A stretch of 64,000 nt of DNA from the IMG/VR virus record IMGVR_UViG_3300048914_000231, positions 1-64,000 of that record; one strand, given 5' to 3'. Shown here piece after piece: positions 30,744 through 38,656 of this stretch. The position numbers were made by a program, and so were the translations under genes. How positions within the stretch are numbered: the stretch's first letter is position 1; the number at the start of each line of letters is the position of its first letter. This stretch comes from a virus. The notes under the pieces were generated by a model that worked only from the letters and a program-made list of their open reading frames with translations, was not told the origin of the DNA and ran no database searches.

Positions 30744-31829
30744 TCAGGCGCGACCGTACATCAGTTTGAGCTTCGTGGCGCTGCCGGGCGTAAGCGGCGT
30801 GGCGTGATAGAACGCGCGGCGCACAACGTCGGGTGGCACTTCGTTTGGATCCTTGTCTTTCGGCAGAATCGCAATGCGCACCATGAAGCCGGCGCCGCGC
30901 AGCATCAGGCCGGCGTCGACCGCGTCGACGATCGCCTTCGCCTCGCCGTCCCACATGATCGTGATCATGCCCAGCCCTTCCTCCTTCAGCTGCAGCAGAC
31001 GTGCCAGCTGGCTGTCGGCAGTGCCATACGACAGGTGCTTGCCAAAGGTGCCGACCGGGACCACGTCACGCAGCGCCATGTCGCCATCGAGCGCGATCTT
31101 GATGGCGGCCACATCGAACACGCCTTCGCCGATCACAACCTGCTCGGCACCATGTGCATTATGGCCGTTGTACAGGACAGAGCCGGTGGAGGCAAATCCG
31201 GGCGGGAACAGATACTTTCGATCTGCCGTGCCAGTAATGTCGCGCCCCTGGAACGACACCAGCTGGCCTTCCAGATCAAATATAGGGACGATGACCCGGT
31301 TGGTGTAATCCTGCTCCATGGGCTCGCCGGCGGTGTCGAGATACGGGAATTTTCCATTGTGTGAAAACCTCAGTTCGAAATAGGCCGCCACGTCACCGGT
31401 GATGCCGCGGTTGTCCAGGTATTTCAGATTGCGCCCGTTGTGCGGCAGGGCGATCGACGCCGGCAGCGTCAGGGTGCCTTCGCTAGTGGCCGCGGACTTG
31501 ACCCGCTTCGGGCGCCAGCCCTGTGTGCGCGCGAAATGCTTGATGTGCTCGATCGTGGCGCGCGCGGTGCCACCCAGCGTGGCATGAATGAACTTCCATT
31601 TGTTGAATTTCGTTTCACAGTCGCCATGAAAGCAGTTACCGAGTCCGTTTTCCTGATTCAGGAACACCTTGTACTTGGAATTGCCACAGACCGGGCACTC
31701 CTTGACGTTGAACTGCGCGCCACTCTTGCCGCGCGTGGAGCGGTATCGAACACCCTCGGCGTCCAGCCAGGCCTCCATGTCAATGGTATCGAGCGCCTCT
31801 TGTAATTCCGTGTTATCGATCTTGCTCAT
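30744..31829 (-). CDS. DNA primase (DnaG-type zinc ribbon and TOPRIM)
   Basis: 361 residues. Zinc ribbon C45, C48, C66, C71 (CPVC, then CFHGDC). RVIVPIFDLEGQLVSFQGRDITG matches the DnaG catalytic core, and QVVIGEGVFDVAAIKIA is the TOPRIM glutamate motif. No helicase domain; the DnaB-like helicase is a separate gene nearby. ATG 31829 overlaps the stop of the HNH gene (ATGA). The longer open frame upstream overlaps that gene and is rejected. Confidence 0.9.
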   Translation of the reverse strand: MSKIDNTELQEALDTIDMEAWLDAEGVRYRSTRGKSGAQFNVKECPVCGNSKYKVFLNQENGLGNCFHGDCETKFNKWKFIHATLGGTARATIEHIKHFARTQGWRPKRVKSAATSEGTLTLPASIALPHNGRNLKYLDNRGITGDVAAYFELRFSHNGKFPYLDTAGEPMEQDYTNRVIVPIFDLEGQLVSFQGRDITGTADRKYLFPPGFASTGSVLYNGHNAHGAEQVVIGEGVFDVAAIKIALDGDMALRDVVPVGTFGKHLSYGTADSQLARLLQLKEEGLGMITIMWDGEAKAIVDAVDAGLMLRGAGFMVRIAILPKDKDPNEVPPDVVRRAFYHATPLTPGSATKLKLMYGRA

Positions 31830-32161
31830 CCCAATCCCCTGACCGGCCAGTAGAATAGATTGTCCAGGCGGTTGTTGTCGATGTTGTCGGTACGGTGGGT
31901 TGCCACCATGCCGGCTGGCGGCGCACCCCTGAACGCCAGCATGACGAGGTCGGCAACCCGGGCGGAAACCGCTTCGCCGTCGCGCATCAGGTCGACATAC
32001 AGGTGCCGGCCGAAGCCGACCCTCTGGCTGATGATCTTTTCCCACAGGTGACGTCTGGCACCGCGTTCGCCCGCCCGACGCTCGACCCGGCGCACCCGCC
32101 CGAACGAAGAGGCTTCGTAAAGCCCTTCAAGGCCCGGTACGGCGCGCCATTGCTCCCACAC
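31826..32161 (-). CDS. HNH homing endonuclease with NUMOD4 domain (111 aa)
   Basis: Short free-standing HNH protein. EQWRAVPGLEGLYEASSFGRVRR is the NUMOD4 motif (split here: WRAVPGLEGLYEASSFG, then RVRR); THRTDNIDNNRLDNLFYW is the HNH core. It probably starts at GTG 32161, right after the upstream stop, with CGGGG upstream; longer frames overlap the upstream gene. It sits exactly between a coiled-coil gene and the primase, whose ATG overlaps its stop. Confidence 0.8.
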   Translation of the reverse strand: MWEQWRAVPGLEGLYEASSFGRVRRVERRAGERGARRHLWEKIISQRVGFGRHLYVDLMRDGEAVSARVADLVMLAFRGAPPAGMVATHRTDNIDNNRLDNLFYWPVRGLG

Positions 32162-32162
32162 C

Positions 32163-32588
32163 TCAGTATCCCCGCACCAGCATGCGCAGCGCGCGCAGAA
32201 CGCGGTTACGCGGCTTGTAGGCGGCAACGACAATGTCGCGCGCCTCTTCGGCGGACGGGAACCCGAAGCCCGGACGCGCACGCTGCAGCGCCATCATGAT
32301 GTCGAGCATGCGGTTGTCCTGCTGGTGCCGGGCGTCCAGCTCCCGTGCGTGCATCTTGCGTTCGAATTGCAGATCATCCAGCAGCTCCGTCTTCTCGCGC
32401 GCCAGCGTCTCGGCCTGTCTCAGTGCGCCGGCCAGCTGTTCTTCCAGACGGCGAATGTAGACTTCGACGTCCTGACGCAACACCAGTTCCTTGTGCTGCA
32501 GCGCCGGAATCGGCTCCTTGAAAATCGGCCCGATTTCTTCGCCGCTGCTGGAATGGACCGGGATATATGCACGCGTTTGCAGTTCCAT
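32163..32588 (-). CDS. Hypothetical coiled-coil protein (141 aa)
   Basis: Unrecognised. Residues 30-95 are a strong coiled coil (YIRRLEEQLAGALRQAETLA, then EKTELLDDLQFERKMHAREL). N-terminus beta-like, C-terminus basic (YKPRNRVLRALRMLVRG). Adjacent to the DnaB-like helicase stop with no gap; could act with the helicase, as loaders do, but no ATPase motif is present. Confidence 0.65.
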   Translation of the reverse strand: MELQTRAYIPVHSSSGEEIGPIFKEPIPALQHKELVLRQDVEVYIRRLEEQLAGALRQAETLAREKTELLDDLQFERKMHARELDARHQQDNRMLDIMMALQRARPGFGFPSAEEARDIVVAAYKPRNRVLRALRMLVRGY

Positions 32589-34070
32589 TTATTCAATCCT
32601 TACAATGCTGGCGATGAACTTCATCTTGGCCAGTTCCTGTTTGATGAAGATGGTAAAACCACCCTCCTGATTTCGGGACGCCGCGAAGTACAGCCGCGCC
32701 TCGCCGTTTGCCCGTTCTTCGTCGGTAACGTTGATTGAAATCATAATGTCAACCGTGCGGACCTTGTTGTAATCGTCCGCGACGTGCTCGCCCTTGAGCA
32801 CAACCGCCTTGCTGCCTTCCCGGTTGCCCTGCGTCGCGGTGAGCATTGCCACATTCTCTTCGGCCGCCAGCGCGCGCAGCGCCAGGTAGATGCTCTTGCT
32901 GTTCTCGATCGTGTCCTGGGTACGAAAGTCCGGCGCCATGATGTCGGCGTAGTCGACGACGATCAGGTCGAACTGGATCGGCGGCGCTACCGTGCCGTCA
33001 GGCATCATGCGCGGGCTCTTGTAACGCTCGATGCGCGCCTTCAGCTGGGATGGCGTCAGGGTGCCGGACGGGTACTCGTGAATCTTGATCACGCCCGCGC
33101 GCGGCATGGTCGCCTTGATCTTGCCGGCGACGTCGTGCATGCGGTCCACCAGAAGCTTGACCTCGGTGTCCGACATGGTCGCGTCCATACGTTCGGCGAT
33201 GATGCGGCTGGAGACCTCGCAGGTGGCGTACAGAACGTTGTAGCCGGCCAGACTGGCCGCTTTGGCAAAGTTGATCAGCGCCGTCGTCTTGCCCGATTTC
33301 GGCCCACCCAGCAGCACGGCCAGTTCCTTGCGGCCCCAGCCCATGTGGTAGAGCAGCGCGTCAATGTCCTTGAACCCGGTCGTGATGCCGGTTGGCGGCA
33401 GCTTGCCGGCCTTCTTGTCCGCACGTTCGGCGGTACGGCTTTCGATCTCGGTAAAGTAATCGTATTCGTCGCCGTCGTTGTTCAGGCCAACCTCGCATGC
33501 CGCCCTGACGCGTTTTTCGATCTTGTCAAAGTCACGCTTCTCCAGCAGTTCGACCGCTTCGAGAATCGTGGCCTGCATGGCCTGGTGACGTACGAATTCG
33601 GCCACGCGCTCGGCGATCGGGTCGCCGTCGGACAGGTCCGCGCCGGGGTTGAAGCATGCCCTGAAGGCGTCGACCGCGACCGGCTTGATGTCCGAACGGA
33701 TCACCTTGTCGCGAATGTCGTCCGCGAACATGGTCTTGGCCAGTACCATCGTCGGCACCGTACCGTAGCGCTCGTAATAGCGCAGGGCGATGTTGACCAT
33801 GGCGGCTTCGCCCGCGTTCTCGAAATAGTCCGGTCTGAGCAGGTGCGCCGCCTTGCGCATGAAGGCCAGGTTGCGCATCGCGTGGATCGCAATCTTGGTC
33901 TGAAATTCCTCGTCGAATTCGAACTTGGAGGTGGATATCGCGGCCGGGCCCGCTGCCGCAATCGCCGCCGGCGACGAGGCCGCGCTGTGGGTCGGGTCGT
34001 AGCGTTCGGCGATCATGCCGACGACGGCCCGCTGCGCCGCTTCAATGTCGGTGATTGCCGCTTCGCTCAT
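32589..34070 (-). CDS. dnaB: DnaB-like replicative DNA helicase
   Basis: 493 residues with a RecA-like motor from about 220. GITTGFKDIDALLYHMGWGRKE leads into Walker A GGPKSGKT (about 252-259); FDLIVVDYADIM is Walker B (about 345-356); MLTATQGNREG gives the sensor glutamine. The N-terminal 180 residues are helical like the DnaB N-terminal collar. Works with the primase (30744-31829) and the DnaE-type polymerase. Start 34070 overlaps the end of the Hfq-like gene (ATGA). Confidence 0.92.
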   Translation of the reverse strand: MSEAAITDIEAAQRAVVGMIAERYDPTHSAASSPAAIAAAGPAAISTSKFEFDEEFQTKIAIHAMRNLAFMRKAAHLLRPDYFENAGEAAMVNIALRYYERYGTVPTMVLAKTMFADDIRDKVIRSDIKPVAVDAFRACFNPGADLSDGDPIAERVAEFVRHQAMQATILEAVELLEKRDFDKIEKRVRAACEVGLNNDGDEYDYFTEIESRTAERADKKAGKLPPTGITTGFKDIDALLYHMGWGRKELAVLLGGPKSGKTTALINFAKAASLAGYNVLYATCEVSSRIIAERMDATMSDTEVKLLVDRMHDVAGKIKATMPRAGVIKIHEYPSGTLTPSQLKARIERYKSPRMMPDGTVAPPIQFDLIVVDYADIMAPDFRTQDTIENSKSIYLALRALAAEENVAMLTATQGNREGSKAVVLKGEHVADDYNKVRTVDIMISINVTDEERANGEARLYFAASRNQEGGFTIFIKQELAKMKFIASIVRIE

Positions 34071-34531
34071 ACGCGGGTTCCTGCTGCCGCGCGCGAACTG
34101 GCCGGCGCCGCGGTTGTCGTATAGAATTCGCTGATGTCATGCTTGAACAGCACGCGGTCATAGGGTTCCCTGATCGTATCGACAGCATCGCTGCCGGCAC
34201 GCTGGATACAGGCCACGTTCACGGTCAGGGTGTATTTGTCGCTGTGCTTGAGCTTGCCCATGTAAATGTCGCCCGACATTTTCTCGATCACGATGTCGGC
34301 GCCGGACAGCTGCAATGCCTTCAGAAAGGCTTCGTGACCCTTGGTCTTGGATACGGGCGCCGCGCCCGTGCCGCGGTTGACCGGTGCCGGCGTACGCACC
34401 GTGGTCTTGGTACTGCCTGGCAGCGAAATGACCCGGCGCTCTCCCTCTGCCAGGCGACGGCCTTCTTCGATCTGTTGACGACGCAATTCGGCAGCGTCCA
34501 GTTCACGCTGCATATCGGTGGGGTGATTCAT
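34067..34531 (-). CDS. Hfq/Sm-like RNA-binding protein
   Basis: 154 residues. Residues about 66-138 have the Hfq order: an amphipathic helix (HEAFLKALQLSG), strand IVIEKMSGDIYMGKLKHSDKYTLTV (here split: IVIEKMSGDIYMGKL, then SDKYTLTV), an insertion, and the Sm2-like VLFKHDISEF, parallel to VYKHAIS in E. coli Hfq. The first 60 residues are a charged, probably disordered extension not found in Hfq. It precedes the helicase gene and is coupled to it, with an operator-type promoter of its own. Whether it forms a ring and binds RNA is inference. Confidence 0.7.
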   Translation of the reverse strand: MNHPTDMQRELDAAELRRQQIEEGRRLAEGERRVISLPGSTKTTVRTPAPVNRGTGAAPVSKTKGHEAFLKALQLSGADIVIEKMSGDIYMGKLKHSDKYTLTVNVACIQRAGSDAVDTIREPYDRVLFKHDISEFYTTTAAPASSRAAAGTRV

Positions 34532-34582
34532 TTGAAAACTCTCCGTGTTGGGTGGGGTGCGAACTTCTCGCTTGACCCGTTC

Positions 34583-34613
34583 ATTATAGTTCAGTGCTGA
34601 CTTATCCTGTCAA
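34583..34613 (-). promoter_or_regulatory. Class A promoter with operator, upstream of Hfq-like gene
   Basis: On the minus strand TTGACA (34613-34608) lies 19 bp before TATAAT (34588-34583). AGTCA-GCAC-TGAAC (34602-34589) sits between them and abuts the -10. The right half-site has two mismatches. Confidence 0.75.
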
Positions 34614-35324
34614 GGACATGTCGATCGCCTCTTTAACCGCCGCCCCAGGCAGCAGGGCCAGGGCGGCCTCGATGCGCATGGCGTCGTACTGGTACAACGC
34701 TGTTCGAATTGCAAATTTCGGATGCGCGCGCTGCATGATGCGCTCGGCCAGGTGGCGCTCGTAGGCGATCTGGTCGTCGGCGCCGACAAACTGCGCAACC
34801 GTGTAACGCGGCAGCTTGGCCCACTGAATCCTGCCGCGCTGTTCCATTTCCCACAGGTTGGCCACCTGGATGATCAGGTCCGGGTTGTTCAGCACGTGTG
34901 ACGGGCGCGGCGGCTGGCGCCAGCCATTTTCGGCGCACCAGGCCATCGCGTGCCGGCAAAAGAAATCGTAGCGCATGCCAAGTTCGTCGACTTTCTGACG
35001 CAGCCGCCAGAACGACTTGACTTCCCGGCAATTCATCACGTCCTTGCCCTTGAATGCCACCATGAAACGCTTCTTGCGGTCGAAACATTCACCCATGTGG
35101 TCGCCATAGGCGCGGTTGTAGCAGTGCGCCAGCAGGTAGGTTGCCACCGTGGGGTGCAGGGGCCGGTAGTCGAACCATTTGCTTTTATATAATGCGGGCT
35201 CGTGCGCGAGAATCTTGCGGTCGATCCGGGCGATGGCCAGCGCGTCCCGCGTGCGCTCATCGATCTTCATGCCGAAAAAAGGACCATGCAGGGTTTCCAT
35301 TTCCGCATCGCTTGGGTGTTGCAT
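34602..35324 (-). CDS. Hypothetical protein (240 aa)
   Basis: Unrecognised. Basic, Trp- and Tyr-rich N-terminal half (KSKWFDYRPLHPTVATYLL, FWRLRQKVDELGMRYDFFC) and a helical C-terminus. Looks like a compact, possibly nucleic-acid-binding protein. GGAGG lies before ATG 35324, below the AT-rich spacer after the PhoH terminator. The stop codon overlaps the next operator. Confidence 0.65.
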   Translation of the reverse strand: MQHPSDAEMETLHGPFFGMKIDERTRDALAIARIDRKILAHEPALYKSKWFDYRPLHPTVATYLLAHCYNRAYGDHMGECFDRKKRFMVAFKGKDVMNCREVKSFWRLRQKVDELGMRYDFFCRHAMAWCAENGWRQPPRPSHVLNNPDLIIQVANLWEMEQRGRIQWAKLPRYTVAQFVGADDQIAYERHLAERIMQRAHPKFAIRTALYQYDAMRIEAALALLPGAAVKEAIDMSLTG

Positions 35325-35396
35325 GGGGCTTGCCTCCGTTTTCGAAAATACTTTAATATTTCATTACTTACATATTGAATATAGAAAGAACTTATC
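35325..35396 (-). promoter_or_regulatory. AT-rich upstream region of 240-aa gene, no operator seen
   Basis: Short AT-rich spacer (35345-35395) between the PhoH terminator and the 240-residue gene. It has several TATATT- and TATTAA-like boxes on the minus strand. It is the only spacer between transcription units here without a recognisable AGTCA-N4-TGACT site. Confidence 0.35.
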
Positions 35397-35426
35397 GAAA
35401 AAGGGTGGAGACCCCAAGCTCCACCC
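35397..35426 (-). terminator. Intrinsic terminator after phoH
   Basis: On the minus strand GGGTGGAG (35426-35419) pairs with CTCCACCC (35410-35403) around an 8-nt loop, followed by five T. About 30 nt after the PhoH stop codon. Confidence 0.9.
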
Positions 35427-35456
35427 CAAGCTCTTTCGAACAGATTGTCGCGGCGT

Positions 35457-36218
35457 TCAGTACGTTGCGATAGAGGGAGAGAACTCGCGGGCCTCGAATG
35501 CCTCGATCACTTCCTGGACGAACCCGGAGCGTACGATGTCCTGCTTGCGGAAAGCAACCACTTTCACGACCGGAATGTGCTGCAGCCGGGCCGCTGTTTC
35601 CATCAGGCCTGACTTCTTGATATCGGCCTGGGTCTCGTCGCCGTTGATGACGACGGTGGCGCCTTCGCCCATGCGGGTCAGGAACAGCTTGAACTGCTCC
35701 ACGGTCGCGTTCTGGGCCTCGTCCAGGATCACGAATGCGTTTCTGAAGGTCTTGCCGCGCATGTAGGCGAACGGTTCGCACTTGATGCGGCCATCCTTGA
35801 TCAGGTATTCGACGAACGAGCGGCCGAGGCGCTCCTCCAGCACGTCGCGGAACGGATCGAAATAGGGGTCGAACTTCTGTTCCTTTTCGCCAGGCAGAAA
35901 GCCCAGATTCTCGCCGCCGGCTTCGACCGCCGGGCGCGTCAGGATGATCTTCTCGACCCGATTGTCCAGCAGGGCTTCGGCCGCCAGGCAGCCCGCGACA
36001 TAGGTCTTGCCGGTGCCGGCCGGGCCGAGGCCAAACACCACACTGCCGGCGCGGCGCATGGACGACGCGTACACGCGCTGGTGTTCGGTCTTCGGTTCGA
36101 AAGGCTGTGCCCTGGGACGCGCCGGTGGCGGCAGTGAGCCCGCCATTTGCTGCTCCGGGAGCATTCCCGCATGTTTGGCTGCACGGCGGGATTTGTCGTT
36201 GGATTGCTTGTTGCGCAT
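35457..36218 (-). CDS. phoH: PhoH-like ATPase
   Basis: 253 residues. FGLGPAGTGKTYVAG (about 59-73) is Walker A; FVILDEAQNAT (about 163-173) is Walker B; TRMGEGATVVINGDETQ matches the conserved PhoH stretch. PhoH proteins are P-loop ATPases common in phages, linked to RNA metabolism; their exact role is unsettled. The N-terminal about 45 residues are basic and low-complexity. One-gene unit with an operator-type promoter (36250-36269) and its own terminator. Confidence 0.92.
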   Translation of the reverse strand: MRNKQSNDKSRRAAKHAGMLPEQQMAGSLPPPARPRAQPFEPKTEHQRVYASSMRRAGSVVFGLGPAGTGKTYVAGCLAAEALLDNRVEKIILTRPAVEAGGENLGFLPGEKEQKFDPYFDPFRDVLEERLGRSFVEYLIKDGRIKCEPFAYMRGKTFRNAFVILDEAQNATVEQFKLFLTRMGEGATVVINGDETQADIKKSGLMETAARLQHIPVVKVVAFRKQDIVRSGFVQEVIEAFEAREFSPSIATY

Positions 36219-36249
36219 GAGGCATTCCTGGTCGGTGATCGGAGCCCCA

Positions 36250-36269
36250 ACTATAACTCAGCGATGACT
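36250..36269 (-). promoter_or_regulatory. Class A promoter with operator, upstream of phoH
   Basis: On the minus strand AGTCA-TCGC-TGAGT (36269-36256) abuts TATAGT (36255-36250). One mismatch in the right half-site. Lies just beyond the terminator at 36280-36306. Confidence 0.75.
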
Positions 36270-36279
36270 GATCGAACAG

Positions 36280-36306
36280 TAAGAAAAAGCCGCTCATGGC
36301 GGCTTT
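36280..36306. terminator. Bidirectional-looking intrinsic terminator after lysis cassette
   Basis: AAAGCCGC (36286-36293), loop TCATG, GCGGCTTT (36299-36306). On the minus strand the stem is followed by a T-rich run (TTTTCTT) right after the Rz1 stop; on the plus strand by CTTTAT. Confidence 0.88.
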
Positions 36307-36308
36307 CT

Positions 36309-36656
36309 TTATCTGGCTTGCTGTTTCAACCAGTCATTTACGGCGTCGACCAGCTCGTCATGCCGGCGCGCCAGTTCCCGGTACATTCTGGTGACGGTGA
36401 TGCTGTCGTCAGCCAGTTCCTTCAGGCCGATACTGCTCGGCGCACTGTCGGCGGCGGCCGGGTCAACCGGCAGGACCGGCAGCGGGCGGCTCCTGGTCAT
36501 CGCGGCCGCCGGCGGCACGAAGCTCGGCCCCGGTACGGGCGGCGTTGAGCAGCCGGACAGTGCCAGCATCAAGCACAGGATAATCCAGGTCGCGATGATC
36601 AGCCTGAACAGGGTTGGCGGCTTCGGCGCCGGGTCGCTGGTCGTTGACAGGGGCAT
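36309..36656 (-). CDS. Rz1: Rz1-like outer-membrane spanin lipoprotein
   Basis: 115 residues. Hydrophobic signal (LFRLIIATWIILCLMLALSG) followed by the lipobox cysteine in LSGCS (about residue 36), then a proline-rich stretch (TPPVPGPSFVPPA), typical of o-spanins. The start lies inside the Rz gene in another frame (194-nt overlap), the usual embedded spanin layout. With Rz it would fuse inner and outer membranes at the end of lysis. The C-terminal part is longer than lambda Rz1. Confidence 0.88.
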   Translation of the reverse strand: MPLSTTSDPAPKPPTLFRLIIATWIILCLMLALSGCSTPPVPGPSFVPPAAAMTRSRPLPVLPVDPAAADSAPSSIGLKELADDSITVTRMYRELARRHDELVDAVNDWLKQQAR

Positions 36657-36924
36657 GGTGATTCTCCTTGTAGGTGGGCTTGTTCAGGCGTGTGCTGACC
36701 TGCGCGCGTATGTCTTCGATGCGCGCGCCATCCGCACGTACGTCGCTGTCGACCTTCTCGCTTGTCTGGACCGCGTGTTCGATATTCAGGCTGGTCGCGT
36801 GCCTGTCGATCCGCAGCTGCATGACCTTCTTGTGCTCGTCGAAATAGCCGCGGTAGGCCCAGCCGGCGCCGAACACCGTCAGCACCAGCGCGAACCAGAT
36901 CAGGAGTCGCTCTGGCAGGCCCAT
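36463..36924 (-). CDS. Rz: Rz-like inner-membrane spanin
   Basis: 153 residues. One N-terminal membrane segment (LLIWFALVLTVFGAGWAY, residues 7-24) as signal anchor, then a charged periplasmic region. The last third overlaps Rz1 in another frame, so its Pro/Ala-rich tail is shaped by the overlap. TAATG joins it to the putative holin gene upstream. Confidence 0.82.
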   Translation of the reverse strand: MGLPERLLIWFALVLTVFGAGWAYRGYFDEHKKVMQLRIDRHATSLNIEHAVQTSEKVDSDVRADGARIEDIRAQVSTRLNKPTYKENHHAPVNDQRPGAEAANPVQADHRDLDYPVLDAGTVRLLNAARTGAELRAAGGRDDQEPPAAGPAG

Positions 36925-37148
36925 TACTTCGCCTCCAGCGGGTGGCTGGTCACGAAGCGCAGCACGACGTTGGCGATCGTGATGGCCATCAGCGTGTTCT
37001 GGTAGTGGGTCGGGCCGAGCACCGGCTGCAGCTGCGGGATGAGTTGCAGAATCTGGTCCGAGTAGGCAAGGCCCAGGGCGGCGGCGGTGTTGAACCAGAC
37101 GGTCTTCGAACGCCAGATGTTCTTCAGCTTGTCGATGAATTTTTGCAT
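36924..37148 (-). CDS. Putative holin (74 aa)
   Basis: Small membrane protein with two hydrophobic segments (WFNTAAALGLAYSDQILQLI and LMAITIANVVLRFV), a basic N-terminus and a charged C-terminus. Size, topology and place between endolysin and spanins fit a holin, though holins share no strict motif. GGAGTAGC precedes ATG 37148. Confidence 0.7.
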   Translation of the reverse strand: MQKFIDKLKNIWRSKTVWFNTAAALGLAYSDQILQLIPQLQPVLGPTHYQNTLMAITIANVVLRFVTSHPLEAK

Positions 37149-37151
37149 GTG

Positions 37152-37787
37152 CTACTCCTTGATGATGGCCTGGATCGCACGCAGGCGCACCAGACGGTTG
37201 ATAAAGCCGATCGCGTCACCGTAGGCGGTGGTTTTCCTGCCGATGTTGACGATGTCGCACACGCCGTCGAAATCGTTGTGATCGGCGTAGTCGTTGCAGC
37301 CGCGGGTTTTCCAGAACCAGGCGGCCGACATCAGCGCACCTTCCGGCGAACGCAGCCAGGCGTACATGTCCTCGTCGCGCTTGCCGAAAAAGGCCGCGCA
37401 GGCGTGCTGGTTGGCCTTGAAGGTCAGCTGGATGGCGCCGGCGCCGCGGTAGCGCCATCCATCGCCCGATTTTTCATCGCCATTACCGCCGCGCAGGGCA
37501 TACACCCTGTTGGCGATTCTCTCGGGCTGGCGCGCGTACTGCGCCGCGGTGGCGGCGTCGAACCGTTTGGGCCAGGTGCGCATCAGGCCTTCGGCGCTGT
37601 AGTTGAGGTTTTCCTCCAGGTGGCGCAGATCGTCCGATTCATAGGCGACCGTGGCCATGAACATTGTCAGGCGGTTGCGCGTGGTGGCGCCGGCCAGGTT
37701 GATGGCCATGGGGAGGTAGGGGAGAAAATCTTGCGCGCGCGTGCCCAACATCGGCATGCACGCCTGCAGTTGGGCGAGCGTGAGCAT
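37152..37787 (-). CDS. GH19 (chitinase-type) endolysin
   Basis: 211 residues of glycoside hydrolase family 19, cutting peptidoglycan glycan strands. TVAYESDDLRHLEENLNYSA (about 47-66) carries the first catalytic Glu in AYES where HES is more common, and a second Glu in the next helix. YARQPERIANRVYA, GNGDEKSGDGWRYRGAGAIQ (about 115-135) and FWKTRGCNDYAD are typical. No signal peptide, so it needs the holin. ATG 37787 starts 2 nt after the previous stop. Confidence 0.92.
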   Translation of the reverse strand: MLTLAQLQACMPMLGTRAQDFLPYLPMAINLAGATTRNRLTMFMATVAYESDDLRHLEENLNYSAEGLMRTWPKRFDAATAAQYARQPERIANRVYALRGGNGDEKSGDGWRYRGAGAIQLTFKANQHACAAFFGKRDEDMYAWLRSPEGALMSAAWFWKTRGCNDYADHNDFDGVCDIVNIGRKTTAYGDAIGFINRLVRLRAIQAIIKE

Positions 37788-37789
37788 GA

Positions 37790-38104
37790 TCAGTTGGCGT
37801 AGTGTTTGATGACCTGGCCGCCGATGTAGATGACGCCGGAACCGAAAGCGGCCCACATCCATTTCATGGCGGTCGAGATACCGGCGATGTTTGCCTCGAA
37901 CTTGGCGTGGTCGAGTACCACGGCGGTCAGGCGTTCGTCCAGCTTGTCCTGACGCGTGATCATCTTTTCGATGGCCGTGTTGGCGGTCAGGTTGCGTTCT
38001 TCGAGGACGGAGAGTTTGGTCAGGGCGTCCGCCATCTTGCTCATTGCCGAGCGGATGTCGCGCATTTCCTCCTGCAGGATGTGCAGGCTGTCTTGGTCAG
38101 GCAT
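37790..38104 (-). CDS. Coiled-coil protein with C-terminal membrane segment (XhlA-like)
   Basis: 104 residues. Long amphipathic helix (about 5-75; LHILQEEMRDIRSAMSKMAD, LSVLEERNLTANTAIEKM) followed by one membrane segment (MKWMWAAFGSGVIYIGGQVI, about 80-99) at the C-terminus. This is the layout of XhlA-type haemolysin/holin partners in lysis cassettes. First gene of the lysis unit, with its own promoter at 38169-38209. Confidence 0.72.
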   Translation of the reverse strand: MPDQDSLHILQEEMRDIRSAMSKMADALTKLSVLEERNLTANTAIEKMITRQDKLDERLTAVVLDHAKFEANIAGISTAMKWMWAAFGSGVIYIGGQVIKHYAN

Positions 38105-38168
38105 TATTTGTCCTTGTGAGGTTGGAATGTCGACCTTTGACGTTCGCTCGCAAAGAAGTCTGCCGGCG

Positions 38169-38209
38169 ATTCTAACAGAAAAGCCGGCAGTTGTAAGTCA
38201 GCGCTGACT
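38169..38209 (-). promoter_or_regulatory. Lysis-cassette promoter with operator
   Basis: Perfect palindrome AGTCAGCGCTGACT (38196-38209) overlaps by one base a -35 TTACAA (38196-38191). 16-bp spacer, -10 TAGAAT (38174-38169). The -35/-10 region also contains an 8-bp inverted repeat (CTGCCGGC/GCCGGCAG, 38160-38167 and 38183-38190). Confidence 0.7.
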
Positions 38210-38213
38210 AAAT

Positions 38214-38654
38214 TCAGGACAAACCAAGGAACTTTTTTACGGTCAGCAGCGTACTGGCGAAAGGGTGACTCCAGACGGCGTTGGCGACATCGTCCGCACT
38301 GGGTGCGCTGCCCGTTCCGCCTCCCGACCCGGCGGCGCTGGTCGTGGCGAACGCAAGCGACTTGGTCTGGAAAACGAACACGCCGGCCACGCCCACCACT
38401 TCGGCATTGATATTGCCCGTGATGGTGTAGTTGCCGGCTACCGGGAAGCGCAGCTTCCAGCCGTTGATGAAGTCCACCGAGTAGAAGTAGCCACCCCCGC
38501 CCACGTCCAGCGCGCGGAACGTGTGAATTGGCGGAAACAACATGCCGGTCGTCGATGCCTCCAGCGCGCGCAAGTCCTGGTGAAAGGTTACCAGGTCCGT
38601 AATGCTGGAGGACGAATCGATGATTCTGTTGTCCCAGTCGGGGGTAAGGGCCAT
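38214..38654 (-). CDS. Tail-associated structural protein (146 aa)
   Basis: Last gene of the tail cluster. The beta-rich centre (GGGYFYSVDFINGWKLRFPV, GNYTITGNINAEVVGVAGVF) and the Ser/Gly linker before VANAVWSHPFASTLLTVKKFLG resemble small virion proteins near fibre genes. No enzyme motif. Function inferred from place and composition only. Confidence 0.6.
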   Translation of the reverse strand: MALTPDWDNRIIDSSSSITDLVTFHQDLRALEASTTGMLFPPIHTFRALDVGGGGYFYSVDFINGWKLRFPVAGNYTITGNINAEVVGVAGVFVFQTKSLAFATTSAAGSGGGTGSAPSADDVANAVWSHPFASTLLTVKKFLGLS

Positions 38655-38656
38655 GA

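Noticed and set aside
30744-32045. Longer N-terminal version of the primase
   Set aside because: The extra 72 residues are low-complexity and overlap the HNH gene in another frame; primase similarity begins at ATG 31829.
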